Below, in pieces: positions 8,892 to 18,626 of a stretch of 64,000 bases of DNA. The translations under genes were made by a program, and so were the position numbers. The DNA is from Vibrio maritimus (GTDB taxonomy: Bacteria; Pseudomonadota; Gammaproteobacteria; Enterobacterales; Vibrionaceae), in the NCBI GenBank assembly GCA_000755425.1, contig BBMT01000002.1, positions 248,001 through 312,000 on the forward strand, read 5' to 3'. The first letter of the stretch is position 1, and each line of letters starts with the position of its first letter. The notes below the pieces were generated by a model. That model saw nothing but the letters and a program-made list of their open reading frames with translations, did no database searches and was not told the origin of the DNA.

Positions 8892-9776
8892 CTATTTTTC
8901 TATAGGAAGCCAGAAATCCATATGAGCCTGTGGGCTGGCCACGTCATAGTCACGAGGATAGCGCTCAATTTCAAACCCTTCTTTGCCTATATAGCCTGAC
9001 TGAGGAAGCCAAACATTCAGTACCCATTTTAACGTTTGTGGCAATGTAGAGGTTGGCCCAAGGTGAGTCACGACGGCGTAGCTTTGCTCTGGGACGACGA
9101 TCGACTCGAGATCTGGATGCGTAGAGAATTGCTCATCATCGCTGGCCGCCCAATACAGCACCTGTGCGTTTGGTAATACGTGAAGGGTGTCGATGATCCC
9201 ATAATAGTGGGCGCACGGTTTGAACGATTGGTTTAGAACCGTGCGAGTAAATGTTCCCCAAATATTGGCAACTTGGTCACTAAACTGTGGATTGGTGGCA
9301 TAAAGTGTGTCGATCGGGCCATATACGCCATAGTATGTGCGTTGAGGCTGGTTCTCGATACGAACCACTTGAGTTGCGGCCTGATCAAGAGGGAGATCCG
9401 CGCTATTAGTTAACGGTAAGCGAATGCCGGTTAGCTTACCGCTTGCTCGGTACTGACGTGGAGACACTCCAAACTGCTGTTTGAAGGCTCGACTGAAGCT
9501 ATTCTCTGAGTTAAAGCCAAATTCCAGCGCCAAGTCGGCGATCTTGGTCATGCTACTCAGTAACTGCTCGGCAGCGCGGCTGAGTTTCTGCTCTCGTACA
9601 TACTGAGCAAGGTTGTGATTGGTTTGTTCTTGGAATACGCGTTGGAGTTGCCAGCGTGACCAACAGCTTATGTCAGCCAGATCATTGACGGAAAGCGGTT
9701 TATCTAGGTTCTGGTGAATATAGTCCACCACTTTTTCAACCCGATTAAGATGTATAGGTTTCCGTTTTGAGACCAT
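8892..9776 (-). CDS. AraC-family regulator with effector-binding domain
   Basis: A 294-residue regulator. Two helix-turn-helix motifs of the AraC/XylS type fill residues 10-115 (ending FGFNSENSFSRAFKQQFGVSPRQYR), followed by a GyrI-like small-molecule-binding domain (about 130-292). This DNA-binding-first order is found in the Rob/SoxS-related group. It lies 130 bp upstream of the receptor gene on the same strand and probably activates it in response to its siderophore, as AraC-type regulators do for xenosiderophore receptors in Vibrio. That role is inferred from neighbourhood. Confidence 0.85.
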   Translation of the reverse strand: MVSKRKPIHLNRVEKVVDYIHQNLDKPLSVNDLADISCWSRWQLQRVFQEQTNHNLAQYVREQKLSRAAEQLLSSMTKIADLALEFGFNSENSFSRAFKQQFGVSPRQYRASGKLTGIRLPLTNSADLPLDQAATQVVRIENQPQRTYYGVYGPIDTLYATNPQFSDQVANIWGTFTRTVLNQSFKPCAHYYGIIDTLHVLPNAQVLYWAASDDEQFSTHPDLESIVVPEQSYAVVTHLGPTSTLPQTLKWVLNVWLPQSGYIGKEGFEIERYPRDYDVASPQAHMDFWLPIEK

Positions 9777-9871
9777 TATTGAATCCCCACCTCGTCCAAG
9801 AGCCTATTATATTGGCATTTTATTTCGTTGAGGTCGATGCTGAGAGAGGGCGAGACTAGAAAGCTAGATAA

Positions 9872-9900
9872 AACAAAACCCTCAATCAGAGGGCTTTGTT
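9872..9900. terminator. Hairpin between the AraC gene and DUF3545 gene
   Basis: A 12-pair stem with one mismatch (9872-9883 with 9889-9900) and loop AATCA, flanked by A-rich sequence. It lies downstream of the leftward DUF3545 gene and probably ends its transcript. Confidence 0.55.
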
Positions 9901-9967
9901 AATATCGGTAGGGGCGTTTCAGGCTCGCCTCCACCGAAAATTCGTTAATGTGTGTTTGAGTGATAAA

Positions 9968-10153
9968 TTAAAGGTCGACGTCGTCAAGCGCAAAGTCCAG
10001 ACCGATGTCCATGTCGTTAAGCTCTTTTTGTAGGCGCTGTCTGTCTTTAATAGCCTCAATTTCTCGCCATTTTCTTTTGACAGGTTTCGAGCGAGCGGCG
10101 CGCCCTCTAGGTGCGTCTACTTCCGTAATCTCATCCAGTTCAAAGCCATCCAT
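9968..10153 (-). CDS. DUF3545 family small protein
   Basis: A 61-residue, highly charged cytoplasmic protein: an acidic start (MDGFELDEI), a basic middle (KRKWREIEAIKDRQRLQKEL) and an acidic tail (LDFALDDVDL). It fits DUF3545, a family of unknown function common in Vibrio and related genera. A clear ribosome site (TGAGGT) lies 8 nt before the ATG at 10153. It appears monocistronic, with a hairpin terminator downstream. No function is known to me. Confidence 0.8.
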   Translation of the reverse strand: MDGFELDEITEVDAPRGRAARSKPVKRKWREIEAIKDRQRLQKELNDMDIGLDFALDDVDL

Positions 10154-10667
10154 AAGCTACCTCACTTGTTTTGTTCTCCCTACGGAGCCTTTTAAGTACC
10201 ACATTCTTACGCAGACTAACTTTGATATGTTTCTCATTTGTTTCGAGACTATGAATGTTTTATGCCATTTTGAACTCAATCTCACATTTTTAGAGCTTAG
10301 GTTCGAATAAAAAATGACCACTTGAATCACAAATTGCAAAAGAGTCCTTCAGTGAGTTTTGTTAACGCTCTGTGCGAATCAGGCTGAAGGGCAACGTTTG
10401 CGTGCTACGATAAGCATTCTCATTGCCTGATAACTGCTAAAAAGTACCTCGTTTGGTAAATGAGCGTAGACCCGTTGTGCTAACAAGGTTTGCACTAATT
10501 TTGCCTAACCCTAAGCGCTTTGCGCCTAACACCATTAGCTTGTTGTATATTTGATGCTAATTTGAGGCAAAAAAGTGAATCATTTGCTTTGCTTAGTGTT
10601 AACTTTTCGTGATTTTAAGGTGAAAAATAACAATAATATACCACTGATTGCGTATTGCTTTTTCGTG
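10154..10667. other. Long AT-rich intergenic region
   Basis: No convincing gene is present; short readings here lack ribosome sites and family resemblance. One 7-bp complementary pair (10346-10352 with 10384-10390) is visible. The region should hold the DUF3545 promoter (left end) and the promoter of the symporter gene (right end), but I cannot place either with confidence. Confidence 0.5.
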
Positions 10668-10830
10668 AGCATGGCTGCAAAATCCGCTCCGTCAAAAAAT
10701 ACCCCGACTTGTATGCCGTTCTCAAGTGGTAAGAAATACAAGCTAAGTTGCCGTGAAAAAGAAAGAAATGAACAAAACTTCACGGATGGAGAAGACCATG
10801 GCGCTTAGGACGCACTAGGAAGTGCAGCTC
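10668..10830 (+). promoter_or_regulatory. Possible structured leader of the alanine/sodium symporter gene
   Basis: Two perfect 7-bp stems are visible: 10708-10714 with 10736-10742 (CTTGTAT/ATACAAG) and 10751-10757 with 10789-10795 (CCGTGAA/TTCACGG), plus a possible closing pairing GCTGCA near 10675 with TGCAGC near 10821. Some Vibrio alanine symporter genes carry tandem glycine riboswitches, but the glycine aptamer core is not recognisable here. It could be an unrelated riboswitch, a leader, or chance pairing. Confidence 0.3.
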
Positions 10831-10857
10831 GGACTCTAACTTTAAGTGAGGTTTAAA

Positions 10858-12296
10858 GTGACAGACGTTATTAATCTAATGAACGATCTACTTTGGGGAT
10901 CGATTCTTGTTTACTTGCTCGTAGGTGTGGGGATTTACTTTACAGTACGCCTTGGGTTTATTCAGTTCCGCCATTTCGGTCACATGTTCAGTGTGCTGAA
11001 AAACAGCCGTAAAGCAGACACTGCTGGTATTTCATCTTTCCAAGCACTTTGTACCAGTCTTGCTGCTCGTGTGGGCACAGGTAACATGGCAGGTGTTGCT
11101 GTCGCGCTAACAGCAGGTGGCCCTGGTGCGATCTTCTGGATGTGGCTAATTGCAATGCTGGGTATGGCGACATCATTCGCAGAAAGTACTCTAGCACAGC
11201 TATACAAAACCAAAGATGACGACGGTAACTACCGTGGTGGTCCAGCTTACTATATGGAAAAAGGTCTAGGCATGCGCTGGATGGGCGTATTGTTCTCTAT
11301 CTTCCTTATTATTGCTTTTGGTTTGGTGTTCAACGCGGTGCAAGCCAACGCGATTGCCAATGCGATGAATACCGCGTTTGGTTTTGATCCAATGATCGTG
11401 GGTGTGGTGATTGTTCTTATCTCTGCATTCGTTATCTTTGGTGGCGTACGTAAGATTGCGCGTACTGCGGAGCTTATCGTTCCAGTAATGGCGCTGGCGT
11501 ATCTTGTTCTGGCATTTGTCGTGATGTTCATGAACATTGAGAAAGTGCCAGATGTGATTGCTTACATCTTTAAGAGCGCATTCGGCTTTCAAGAAGCTGC
11601 TGCTGGTGGTCTAGGTTATGCTATCGCTCAAGCGATGATCCAGGGTATCAAGCGTGGTTTGTTCTCAAACGAAGCTGGTATGGGTTCTGCGCCTAACGCA
11701 GCGGCATCAGCAACGCCTTATCCGCCGCACCCTGCGTCTCAAGGTTACGTACAAATGCTAGGTGTCTTTACCGATACTATCGTTATCTGTACGGCGACCG
11801 TTGCTATCATCCTAATGTCGGGTGAGTATGTACCACACAGTGAAATCACAGGTATCGAGCTGACTCAGCGTGCACTAAGTGCTCAAGTTGGTGAGTGGGG
11901 CGGTATCTTTGTAGCGGTTGCGATCTTCTTCTTCGCATTTACCTCTATTATTGCCAACTACTCGTATGCGGAAACGAACCTGATCTTCCTGGAGCATAAC
12001 CATAAAGCAGGTCTTGGTCTGTTCCGTGTTATCGTACTAGGCATGGTGATGTTTGGTTCGGTGGCTACACTGCCGATGGTATGGCACTAGCGGATGTGTC
12101 CATGGGTCTGATGGCGATTGTTAACTTGATTGCGATCATCCTGTTATCGGGTATCGTGATCAAACTTGCTAAAGACTACAACCAACAGCTCAAAGCAGGC
12201 AAGGTGCCAACCTTCGATGCCAATGATTACCCAGAGCTGAAATCTCAGCTTGAAGACGGTATTTGGGATAACAATAAGGAAACAGCGAATAAGTAA
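10858..12296 (+). CDS. Sodium/alanine (AGCS) symporter (split by an indel)
   Basis: A polytopic permease of the alanine/glycine:cation symporter family: GTGNMAGVAVALTAGGPGAIFWMW and ANYSYAE are typical, with about 10-11 membrane helices. I choose GTG at 10858 (MTDVINLMNDLLWG), which has TGAGG 6 nt upstream. The main frame stops at 12090 after PMVWH; restoring a G in the GG at 12083-12084 gives PMVWALADVSMG and continues to 12296, about 479 residues. It imports alanine or glycine with Na+. A terminator follows. The break removes the last helix only, and is probably an error. Confidence 0.88.
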
Positions 12297-12321
12297 TCGC
12301 TTTTACCTATCTCAAAAATAG

Positions 12322-12367
12322 AAAAAGCCATGCACTATTTCATTGATGAAAGTGCGTGGCTTTTTTT
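12322..12367 (+). terminator. Rho-independent terminator after the symporter gene
   Basis: Stem AAAAAGCCATGCACT / AGTGCGTGGCTTTTT (one wobble pair), 14-nt loop, then a run of seven T. It separates the symporter gene from yaaA. Confidence 0.85.
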
Positions 12368-12402
12368 ATACTGAAGCAAACCAATATTAAAAGAGTAAAG
12401 TC

Positions 12403-13175
12403 ATGCTTATCGTTGTTTCACCTGCTAAGACCCTAGATTATGAGTCACCGCTCGCCACTGAGCGTTTCACTCAACCTGAGTTGATTGAACGTTCTGCTGA
12501 GCTTATCAAGGAGTGCCGTAAGCTCACTCCTGCCGATGTCTCTGCTTTGATGAAGGTGAGCGATAAGATCGCTGGCTTGAACGTGGCGCGTTTTGAAGAG
12601 TGGTCAGAAACGTTTACAACAGACAACGCTCGCCAAGCCATCCTGCATTTAAAGGCGATGTTTACACCGGGTTGGAAGCAGAAAGCTTATCTGAGGATGA
12701 CTTTGATTATGCTCAGCAGCACTTACGCATGCTTTCTGGCCTTTATGGTCTGCTTAAGCCATTGGACTTGATGCAGCCTTATCGTTTAGAGATGGGCACC
12801 AAGCTTGCCAATGAGCGCGGTACTAACTTGTACCAATTCTGGGGCGACATCATCACCCACAAACTCAATGATGCACTTAACGCACAGGGTGACAATGTGC
12901 TGATTAACCTAGCCTCAAACGAGTACTTCAAGGCCGTTAAGCCGAAGCAGCTCGATGGTAAGGTGATCACGCCGATATTCAAAGACTGTAAGAACGGCCA
13001 ATACAAGGTTATCAGCTTTTACGCTAAAAAAGCGCGCGGTATGATGGCACGTTACATCATCGAGAACCGTGTTGATTCGATTGATAAACTGACGGCATTT
13101 GATGTCGCTGGCTACTACTTTGTTGAAGAGGAATCGACGGCGACTGAACTGGTGTTTAAGCGCGAAGAGCAGTGA
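12403..13175 (+). CDS. yaaA: Peroxide stress protein YaaA (split by an indel)
   Basis: Two frames together match YaaA (DUF328/UPF0246): the first begins [16 protein letters not shown] and the second continues from [11 protein letters not shown] to the C-terminal YFVEEEST. Restoring one G near 12645 (CTGGCATTT for CTGCATTT) gives about 257 residues, the usual length. In E. coli YaaA limits intracellular iron and DNA damage under hydrogen peroxide stress and is OxyR-induced. Here it stands alone between two terminators. The frameshift is likely an error. Confidence 0.9.
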
Positions 13176-13197
13176 TTCGATTTTTAAGAGATCAAAA

Positions 13198-13226
13198 AAG
13201 GGTGTCAGACCAAGTCTGACACCCTT
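13198..13226. terminator. Bidirectional terminator between yaaA and srmB
   Basis: Perfect 13-bp stem (13198-13210 with 13214-13226), 3-nt loop CAA, A-run before and T-rich sequence after. It serves the convergent yaaA and srmB genes. Confidence 0.85.
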
Positions 13227-13248
13227 CTCTTTTATCTGAGGTTCACGC

Positions 13249-14478
13249 TTATTTCTTCTTAGCGCTTTTCTTTTTCTTCACCGCTTTTTTCTTGTCGTCT
13301 TTCTTCGGCTTTTTCTTCTTGAAGACTGGCTTTTTGTGCGTTGGGCGCATGCCGTCGATGAAGCGCTCTTTGATGGTCTCTTTGGTGTAGCGAGCGACGC
13401 GATCCATCATTGGTTGATCATGTGCTTCTACAATAGAGATAGCGATGCCTTTTTTACCTGCGCGAGCGGTACGACCGATGCGGTGTAGGTATACGTCTGC
13501 ACTGCGTGGCATGTCGTAGTTGATGACGTGAGAGACATCTGGCAAATCGATACCACGTGCCGCGATGTCGGTCGCGAGAAGGACATTCACTTGGCCATCA
13601 CGGAAGCGGCTGATCGCGTTGTTACGACGATCTTGTAGCATTTCACCTTGGATCCACGAACATGGGATTTGCGCACTATCTAGTTGCTGACGAAGCTCAC
13701 CCAGACGCTCGCGCGTTTTTACGAATACGATAGTACGCTGAGCTTGCTCGGTCAGGATGTGTTTTAGCAAGTTCAATTTGTGGCTTGCATCATCGGCGCG
13801 GTGATACCACTGGGTGATCTTTTTGCGCTCGCGTGTTGATGGCTGTGCTTCGAGTTCTGCTGGATTTTTCAAAAGATCGGCAGTGAAACCTTCTACACCA
13901 CGACCTTCAAGCGTTGCAGAGAACAGCAGCGTTTGCTTACGCCAGCGACACTCAGCTGACAGGCGATCAACGGTTGGACCAAAGCCCAAGTCCAGCATGC
14001 GGTCTGCTTCATCCAGTACTAGCCATTCGATAGCACGGCAGTCAAAACGTTCTGCTTCGATGTACTCCATCAAACGACCTGGCGTTGCCACCACGATATC
14101 TTGAGTCTCTGCCAGCGTTGCGGCGTGAGAATCGTACGTGACGCCACCGGTAATAGTCGCGACTTTAAGGCGAGTGTACTTAGCGAGTGCAGTCGCTTGC
14201 TCTGCCACTTGCATTGCCAGCTCACGAGTTGGTGTTAAGATCAAAATACGTGCTGGACCAGCCTTCTTGCGAGGGAAGTCGAGAAGGTACTGAATAGCTG
14301 GGATGGCAAAAGACGCGGTTTTACCTGTTCCTGTTGGAGCAGAGGCAAGAATATCCCTTGCATCCAATGCTTGTGGAATAGCCTGAGCCTGGATATCAGT
14401 TGGGCGTCTAAAGCCCATTTCTTCAATCGCTTCTAAAAGGACCGGATCTAGATCGAGTTCGGCAAAGGTTCTGATCAC
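13249..14478 (-). CDS. srmB: DEAD-box RNA helicase SrmB
   Basis: A 409-residue DEAD-box helicase: Q motif (FRRPTDIQAQAIP), Walker A APTGTGKT, PTRELA, DEAD box (VLDEADRMLD), SAT, and HRIGRTARAG. The C-terminus is a lysine-rich tail (about 385-409), a common RNA-binding extension. SrmB acts early in 50S ribosomal subunit assembly. As in E. coli it neighbours the tRNA methylase gene yfiC/trmN6, though here both are read leftward. The length and motif order fit SrmB better than RhlE or DbpA. Confidence 0.88.
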   Translation of the reverse strand: MIRTFAELDLDPVLLEAIEEMGFRRPTDIQAQAIPQALDARDILASAPTGTGKTASFAIPAIQYLLDFPRKKAGPARILILTPTRELAMQVAEQATALAKYTRLKVATITGGVTYDSHAATLAETQDIVVATPGRLMEYIEAERFDCRAIEWLVLDEADRMLDLGFGPTVDRLSAECRWRKQTLLFSATLEGRGVEGFTADLLKNPAELEAQPSTRERKKITQWYHRADDASHKLNLLKHILTEQAQRTIVFVKTRERLGELRQQLDSAQIPCSWIQGEMLQDRRNNAISRFRDGQVNVLLATDIAARGIDLPDVSHVINYDMPRSADVYLHRIGRTARAGKKGIAISIVEAHDQPMMDRVARYTKETIKERFIDGMRPTHKKPVFKKKKPKKDDKKKAVKKKKSAKKK

Positions 14479-14577
14479 TATAGTGTCTCCACAAGACGTA
14501 GGTTAACCCTGAACAAAAAAACATCAAACAGGGAAAAAGTAGGGCGGCTATTATACTCAAACGAACGCGCGGCGCAC

Positions 14578-15300
14578 TTACATTTTAAGGTAAAAGTCCT
14601 TAGTTAGAGTAATAAAGTCCGCAGAATATCCACCGATGTCGCCATGAATAACTAAATGCTCCTCTTCACACTCTTCAAACACCTTACTCAAGGTAAACAG
14701 CAGACGGTGACACGGCTTTTTAGGGGTAGTTTGCACTCGACATAGACGTGTTAAATGCCAACCGTGCTGCTTAGCCATTGCGATGAACTGCTCACCTTCT
14801 GGTGTTGGCAGGACAAAGCTGGCTTCCCCCTCTTCTGTAAGCAAGGTTTGGCAACGTTCTAGTAATTGCTCATGAGCTAGGGTGTGCGTGTGTCTGGCGG
14901 TCGCTCGCTGGGCATTATGCGAGACTTCACCGCTATTGAAGTAGGGAGGGTTGCAAATGATCCCAGTAAAACGATCGCTAAAGTTCTGCTTTAATACATC
15001 GCCTTGAAGCAGTATCAAACGTGTACTCCATCTGCTGGCAGTGAAGCTGCGTTTGGCGTCATTAATGGCCGTGCTGTCGATATCAACCGCCGTAATCGCG
15101 GCAGTTTGAAAGCGCTGAGCGCACATTAAGGCTAAAAGGCCAGTACCGGTGCCGATATCGAGCAGCCGTTCGGCGTTGGTATATTGTGCCCACGCACCAA
15201 GAAGTACGCCATCGGTGCTAACTGGCATTCCAGAGTGACCATCGAGAATTGCGAACTGTTTGAATTGAAAGCCTTTCGTTTTTGATGTGCTACGAATCAT
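14578..15300 (-). CDS. trmN6: tRNA1(Val) (adenine-N6)-methyltransferase TrmN6/YfiC
   Basis: A 240-residue SAM-dependent methyltransferase with motif I LLDIGTGTGLLAL, an acidic motif II (AVDIDSTAI) and the amino-methylase motif NPPYF at about residue 122. TrmN6 modifies A37 of tRNA-Val. It is next to srmB, the same neighbour as in E. coli, which supports the assignment. Confidence 0.87.
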   Translation of the reverse strand: MIRSTSKTKGFQFKQFAILDGHSGMPVSTDGVLLGAWAQYTNAERLLDIGTGTGLLALMCAQRFQTAAITAVDIDSTAINDAKRSFTASRWSTRLILLQGDVLKQNFSDRFTGIICNPPYFNSGEVSHNAQRATARHTHTLAHEQLLERCQTLLTEEGEASFVLPTPEGEQFIAMAKQHGWHLTRLCRVQTTPKKPCHRLLFTLSKVFEECEEEHLVIHGDIGGYSADFITLTKDFYLKM

Positions 15301-15596
15301 AAGTTATTTTGTTAATCGTTTGCTTTTAAGTGATAGGTACTGTTGTTAAATTGTTGAGTAGTGATATGTTCTGTATGTAAGTGATGTGTGTAGGAAAATG
15401 ATCAAGATAAAATTCCGCACCGAGTAATCACTCTAGTTAATCAAACTGCTTTCGAATCAATTAAACAAATTTATATAGTGTTTATATCTATATCTATTGC
15501 TTATTGACTAGTGATTCGTCATTATGCCCGCCTTATTTTACGAGGGAACCAAGATTCCTTCTACAGAAACACAACATAACAAGTAAGGGCATATCT

Positions 15597-16907
15597 GTGA
15601 AACAGACGTTAAAAACAACAGATATTATAGCAGTCGGCTTTATGCTGTTTGCGTTTTTCCTTGGTGCTGGCAACATCATCTTTCCACCACTAGCGGGTCA
15701 ATTGGCGGGTGAGAATTTGCTCCCAGCAATGACTGGTTTTCTTCTCACTGCAGTAGGTCTTCCTCTTATTACCATTATTGCTGTTGCAGTGGCAGGAGGC
15801 TCTTGGGAGCACCTGACGAAAGATTTGCCAAAGAAAGCGGCGACGCTTATTGCGGTACTGATCTTTATTATTATCGGCCCTGCATTCGCCGCGCCTCGTA
15901 CTGGTCTAGTAGCCTATGAAATGGCGATTCGCCCATTCTTCGCTGACGCAGCCCAAGTTCACCTAACGATTTTCTCAATCCTGTTTTTTGCTGTTGCCAT
16001 GTCATTTGCTTGGTCGCAAGGCAAATTGATTGATGTTATCGGCAAGGTGCTTACACCCGTTCTGTTTGTTGGCCTCATTGTTCTTGCAGGTGCGGTATTC
16101 ATTGACCCACAAGGTGAGATGATTGCTCCAGTCGGAGAGTACCTAAGCCAGCCTCTGACCAAAGGTTTCCTTGAGGGTTACAACACTATGGACACCTTCG
16201 GCTCTTTGATGTTTGGTATGTTGATTGTGGATGCACTGCGTAAGAAAGGCATCACAGAGCAAGCGGCAACGACTAAGTACCTAATTAGCGCGGCATTCAT
16301 TGCAGCAGCGGGTCTTGCTTTTGTTTACATCTCACTGTTCTACCTTGGTGCGACGAGCGCAACGGTTGCAGCAGGTGCTGACAACGGCGGCGCAATCTTA
16401 AGCCAATACGTTCAAGCGTTGTTTGGTCCATACGGTCAAATCGTTCTTTCTGTGATTGTATTGCTAGCGTGTTTGACGACGGCGATCGGTCTGATTTCAG
16501 CGTGTTCTGATTACTTCAGCTCACTCACGTCTATCAGCTACCAGAAATGGGTTGTGATCATTGGTGTTGCATGTGCTGTTGTAGCAAACGTTGGTTTGGC
16601 ACAGCTTATCTCGCTTTCTGTTCCAGTACTTTTTGCACTATACCCAGTAGCGATTGCACTCGTCGCTTTGACATTTACTCGTAAGTACCTAGCGAACCCG
16701 AAACTTGCTTACCGCGTGGTTATCTTAGTATCACTGGCATTTGCTATGATCGATGCTGCGAAAGTAGCGGGTATTGATGTGTCTGCATTCAACGCATTGC
16801 CACTGTTTAGTGTGGGCATGGGTTGGGTAATGCCTACGTTTGTTGCGATTGTTTGCATGTGCTTTATTGGTCGCAGCGACCAAAGCCTAGAGCAAGAAGC
16901 TGCCTAG
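15597..16907 (+). CDS. brnQ: Branched-chain amino acid transporter BrnQ (LIVCS family)
   Basis: A polytopic permease of about 436 residues with some 12 membrane helices; the start (LKTTDIIAVGFMLFAFFLGAGNIIFPP) is the family signature. It takes up leucine, isoleucine and valine with Na+. I choose GTG at 15597 (MKQTLKTTD), preceded by AAGTAAGG; the longer reading from 15504 adds a segment with no family support. The 5' region from 15301 is AT-rich and lies between divergent genes. A strong terminator follows. Confidence 0.92.
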   Translation: MKQTLKTTDIIAVGFMLFAFFLGAGNIIFPPLAGQLAGENLLPAMTGFLLTAVGLPLITIIAVAVAGGSWEHLTKDLPKKAATLIAVLIFIIIGPAFAAPRTGLVAYEMAIRPFFADAAQVHLTIFSILFFAVAMSFAWSQGKLIDVIGKVLTPVLFVGLIVLAGAVFIDPQGEMIAPVGEYLSQPLTKGFLEGYNTMDTFGSLMFGMLIVDALRKKGITEQAATTKYLISAAFIAAAGLAFVYISLFYLGATSATVAAGADNGGAILSQYVQALFGPYGQIVLSVIVLLACLTTAIGLISACSDYFSSLTSISYQKWVVIIGVACAVVANVGLAQLISLSVPVLFALYPVAIALVALTFTRKYLANPKLAYRVVILVSLAFAMIDAAKVAGIDVSAFNALPLFSVGMGWVMPTFVAIVCMCFIGRSDQSLEQEAA

Positions 16908-16957
16908 TAGAGCATGCTAATAGAAAAAGTCTGCCAGTAAGACTTCAAAAGAACGAA

Positions 16958-16983
16958 AAACGGCGCCTTGATAGGCGCCGTTT
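16958..16983. terminator. Terminator between brnQ and fldB
   Basis: Perfect 11-bp stem (16958-16968 with 16973-16983), loop TGAT, with A-run before and T-rich sequence after; it can serve both convergent genes. Confidence 0.8.
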
Positions 16984-17009
16984 GTTTAGGTATTTTTTCT
17001 TTGTCAGCA

Positions 17010-17528
17010 TCAAAGCGTTTGCTGATACTCAATAAGGATCTGCTCAACCCAGCTTGCAATGCGCTCATCACTAAGCTCGTATTGAGAGTCCTCATCTAAA
17101 GCGAGACCGACAAACTGACTGCCATCTTCGGTGAGTGCTTTTGACGCTTCAAACTCGTAGCCTTGGTTATTCCAGTACCCAATAAATTGAGCGCCGGTTG
17201 GCTTAAGCTCGTCGTGTAGCATGCCCATGGCATCGAGATACCATTCGCCATAGCCTTCCTGATCGCCTAATCCGAACAGCGCGACGACTTTATCATTAAG
17301 TGATACACCGGAGATTTGATCCCAAATAGCGCCCCAGTCTTCTTGGAGTTCACCAAAATCCCAAGTGGAAATGCCTAAGATAAGCAGATCATATTCGCTC
17401 ATCTTGGTAATAGGTGTCTCTTTTACGTTGAATATGTCGACGATATCAGGGCCGATGATGTCGCGGATTTTCTCTGCAGCCATCTCGGTGTAGCAGGTGG
17501 ACGAGCCGTAAAATAAGCCTATTTTCAT
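17010..17528 (-). CDS. fldB: Flavodoxin FldB
   Basis: A 172-residue flavodoxin. The FMN phosphate loop GSSTCYTE is at residues 8-15, and aromatic residues flank the isoalloxazine site ([28 protein letters not shown]). It is a soluble electron carrier, part of the SoxRS response in E. coli. Its place next to xerD, on the opposite strand, is the E. coli order fldB-xerD-dsbC-recJ, which favours FldB over FldA. Confidence 0.92.
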   Translation of the reverse strand: MKIGLFYGSSTCYTEMAAEKIRDIIGPDIVDIFNVKETPITKMSEYDLLILGISTWDFGELQEDWGAIWDQISGVSLNDKVVALFGLGDQEGYGEWYLDAMGMLHDELKPTGAQFIGYWNNQGYEFEASKALTEDGSQFVGLALDEDSQYELSDERIASWVEQILIEYQQTL

Positions 17529-17686
17529 AACTTCACTGTATCTTGGTTGTGATGATTGGCCAAGATTCTACTCTGAATTCGACCATCTTTGCAGCGCTTA
17601 TTCGCTAGGTGGTGGTTTTTTATGGCAATCTGGTTTTTTCTCGCTTACTCTGTTCAAAGTACTGTATAAACATCCAAGAGGTAGTC

Positions 17687-18596
17687 GTGAGCGACGTCAA
17701 TATCCAAGATCAGGGCTTAGTGGAGCAATTTCTCGATTCTATGTGGATGGAGCGAGGATTGTCAGAAAACACCTTGGCGTCTTATCGAAATGATTTGGTG
17801 AAGTTGTTGAAATGGATGCATGAGCATAACTATAAACTGGATTTTATTAGCTTAGCCGGCTTGCAGGAGTATCAAAGCTGGTTGGCGGATCAAAACTACC
17901 AACAAAGCTCAAGAGCGAGAATGCTGTCTGCCATCCGTCGGTTGTTCCAATATCTACATCGAGAAAAACTGCGCTCGGATGATCCGACCGCTCTATTGGT
18001 GAGCCCCCAAGCTTCCTAAGCGACTACCGAAAGATTTAACCGAAGATCAAGTGACAGCGCTCCTGGACGCGCCCGATCCGAACGATCCAATAGAGCTTCG
18101 CGACAAAGCGATGCTAGAACTTCTATACGCTACTGGCCTTCGTGTTACAGAGCTTGTGAGCCTGACGATGGAAAACATCAGCCTGAGACAGGGCGTGGTG
18201 CGAGTTGTTGGTAAAGGCAACAAAGAGCGTTTAGTGCCTATGGGTGAGAACGCCATTGATTGGATCTCTGAGTTTATCGATAAAGGTCGCCCACAGCTGC
18301 TTGGTGAGAAAACCTCGGATGTGGTGTTTCCAAGTAAACGTGCAAAGCAGATGACCCGACAAACCTTTTGGCACCGTATTAAGTTCTATGCTGTGTTGGC
18401 TGATATTGATACCGAGTTATTGTCGCCACACGTATTAAGACACGCTTTTGCGACGCACCTATTGAACTATGGTGCAGATCTGCGTGTCGTACAGATGTTG
18501 CTAGGGCATAGTGACTTATCTACGACACAAATTTATACTCACGTAGCAACTGAACGATTGAAGAACATTCATAGCCAGCATCATCCAAGGGCTTAA
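17687..18596 (+). CDS. xerD: Tyrosine recombinase XerD (split by an indel)
   Basis: The N-terminal SAM-like core-binding domain (residues 5-105) is in one frame and the catalytic domain in another; removing one C from the run of five at 18004-18008 restores VSPKLPKRLPKD and about 302 residues. Catalytic residues are visible as TGLRVTE, GKGNKE, HVLRHAFATH and LGHSDLSTTQIYTH with the nucleophilic Tyr. XerD with XerC resolves chromosome dimers at dif, under FtsK. Start is GTG at 17687 behind AAGAGG. One of only two single-base insertions among the window's errors. Confidence 0.92.
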
Positions 18597-18626
18597 TTTA
18601 ACGTTTTCTATACAAAGGTGATTTTA

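Noticed and set aside
10440..10560. Integron attC-like sequence (GCCTAAC repeats)
   Set aside because: Short similarity only; no paired core sites, cassettes or integrase.
10668..10857. Glycine riboswitch before the alanine symporter
   Set aside because: Expected from known Vibrio examples, but the conserved aptamer core could not be found.
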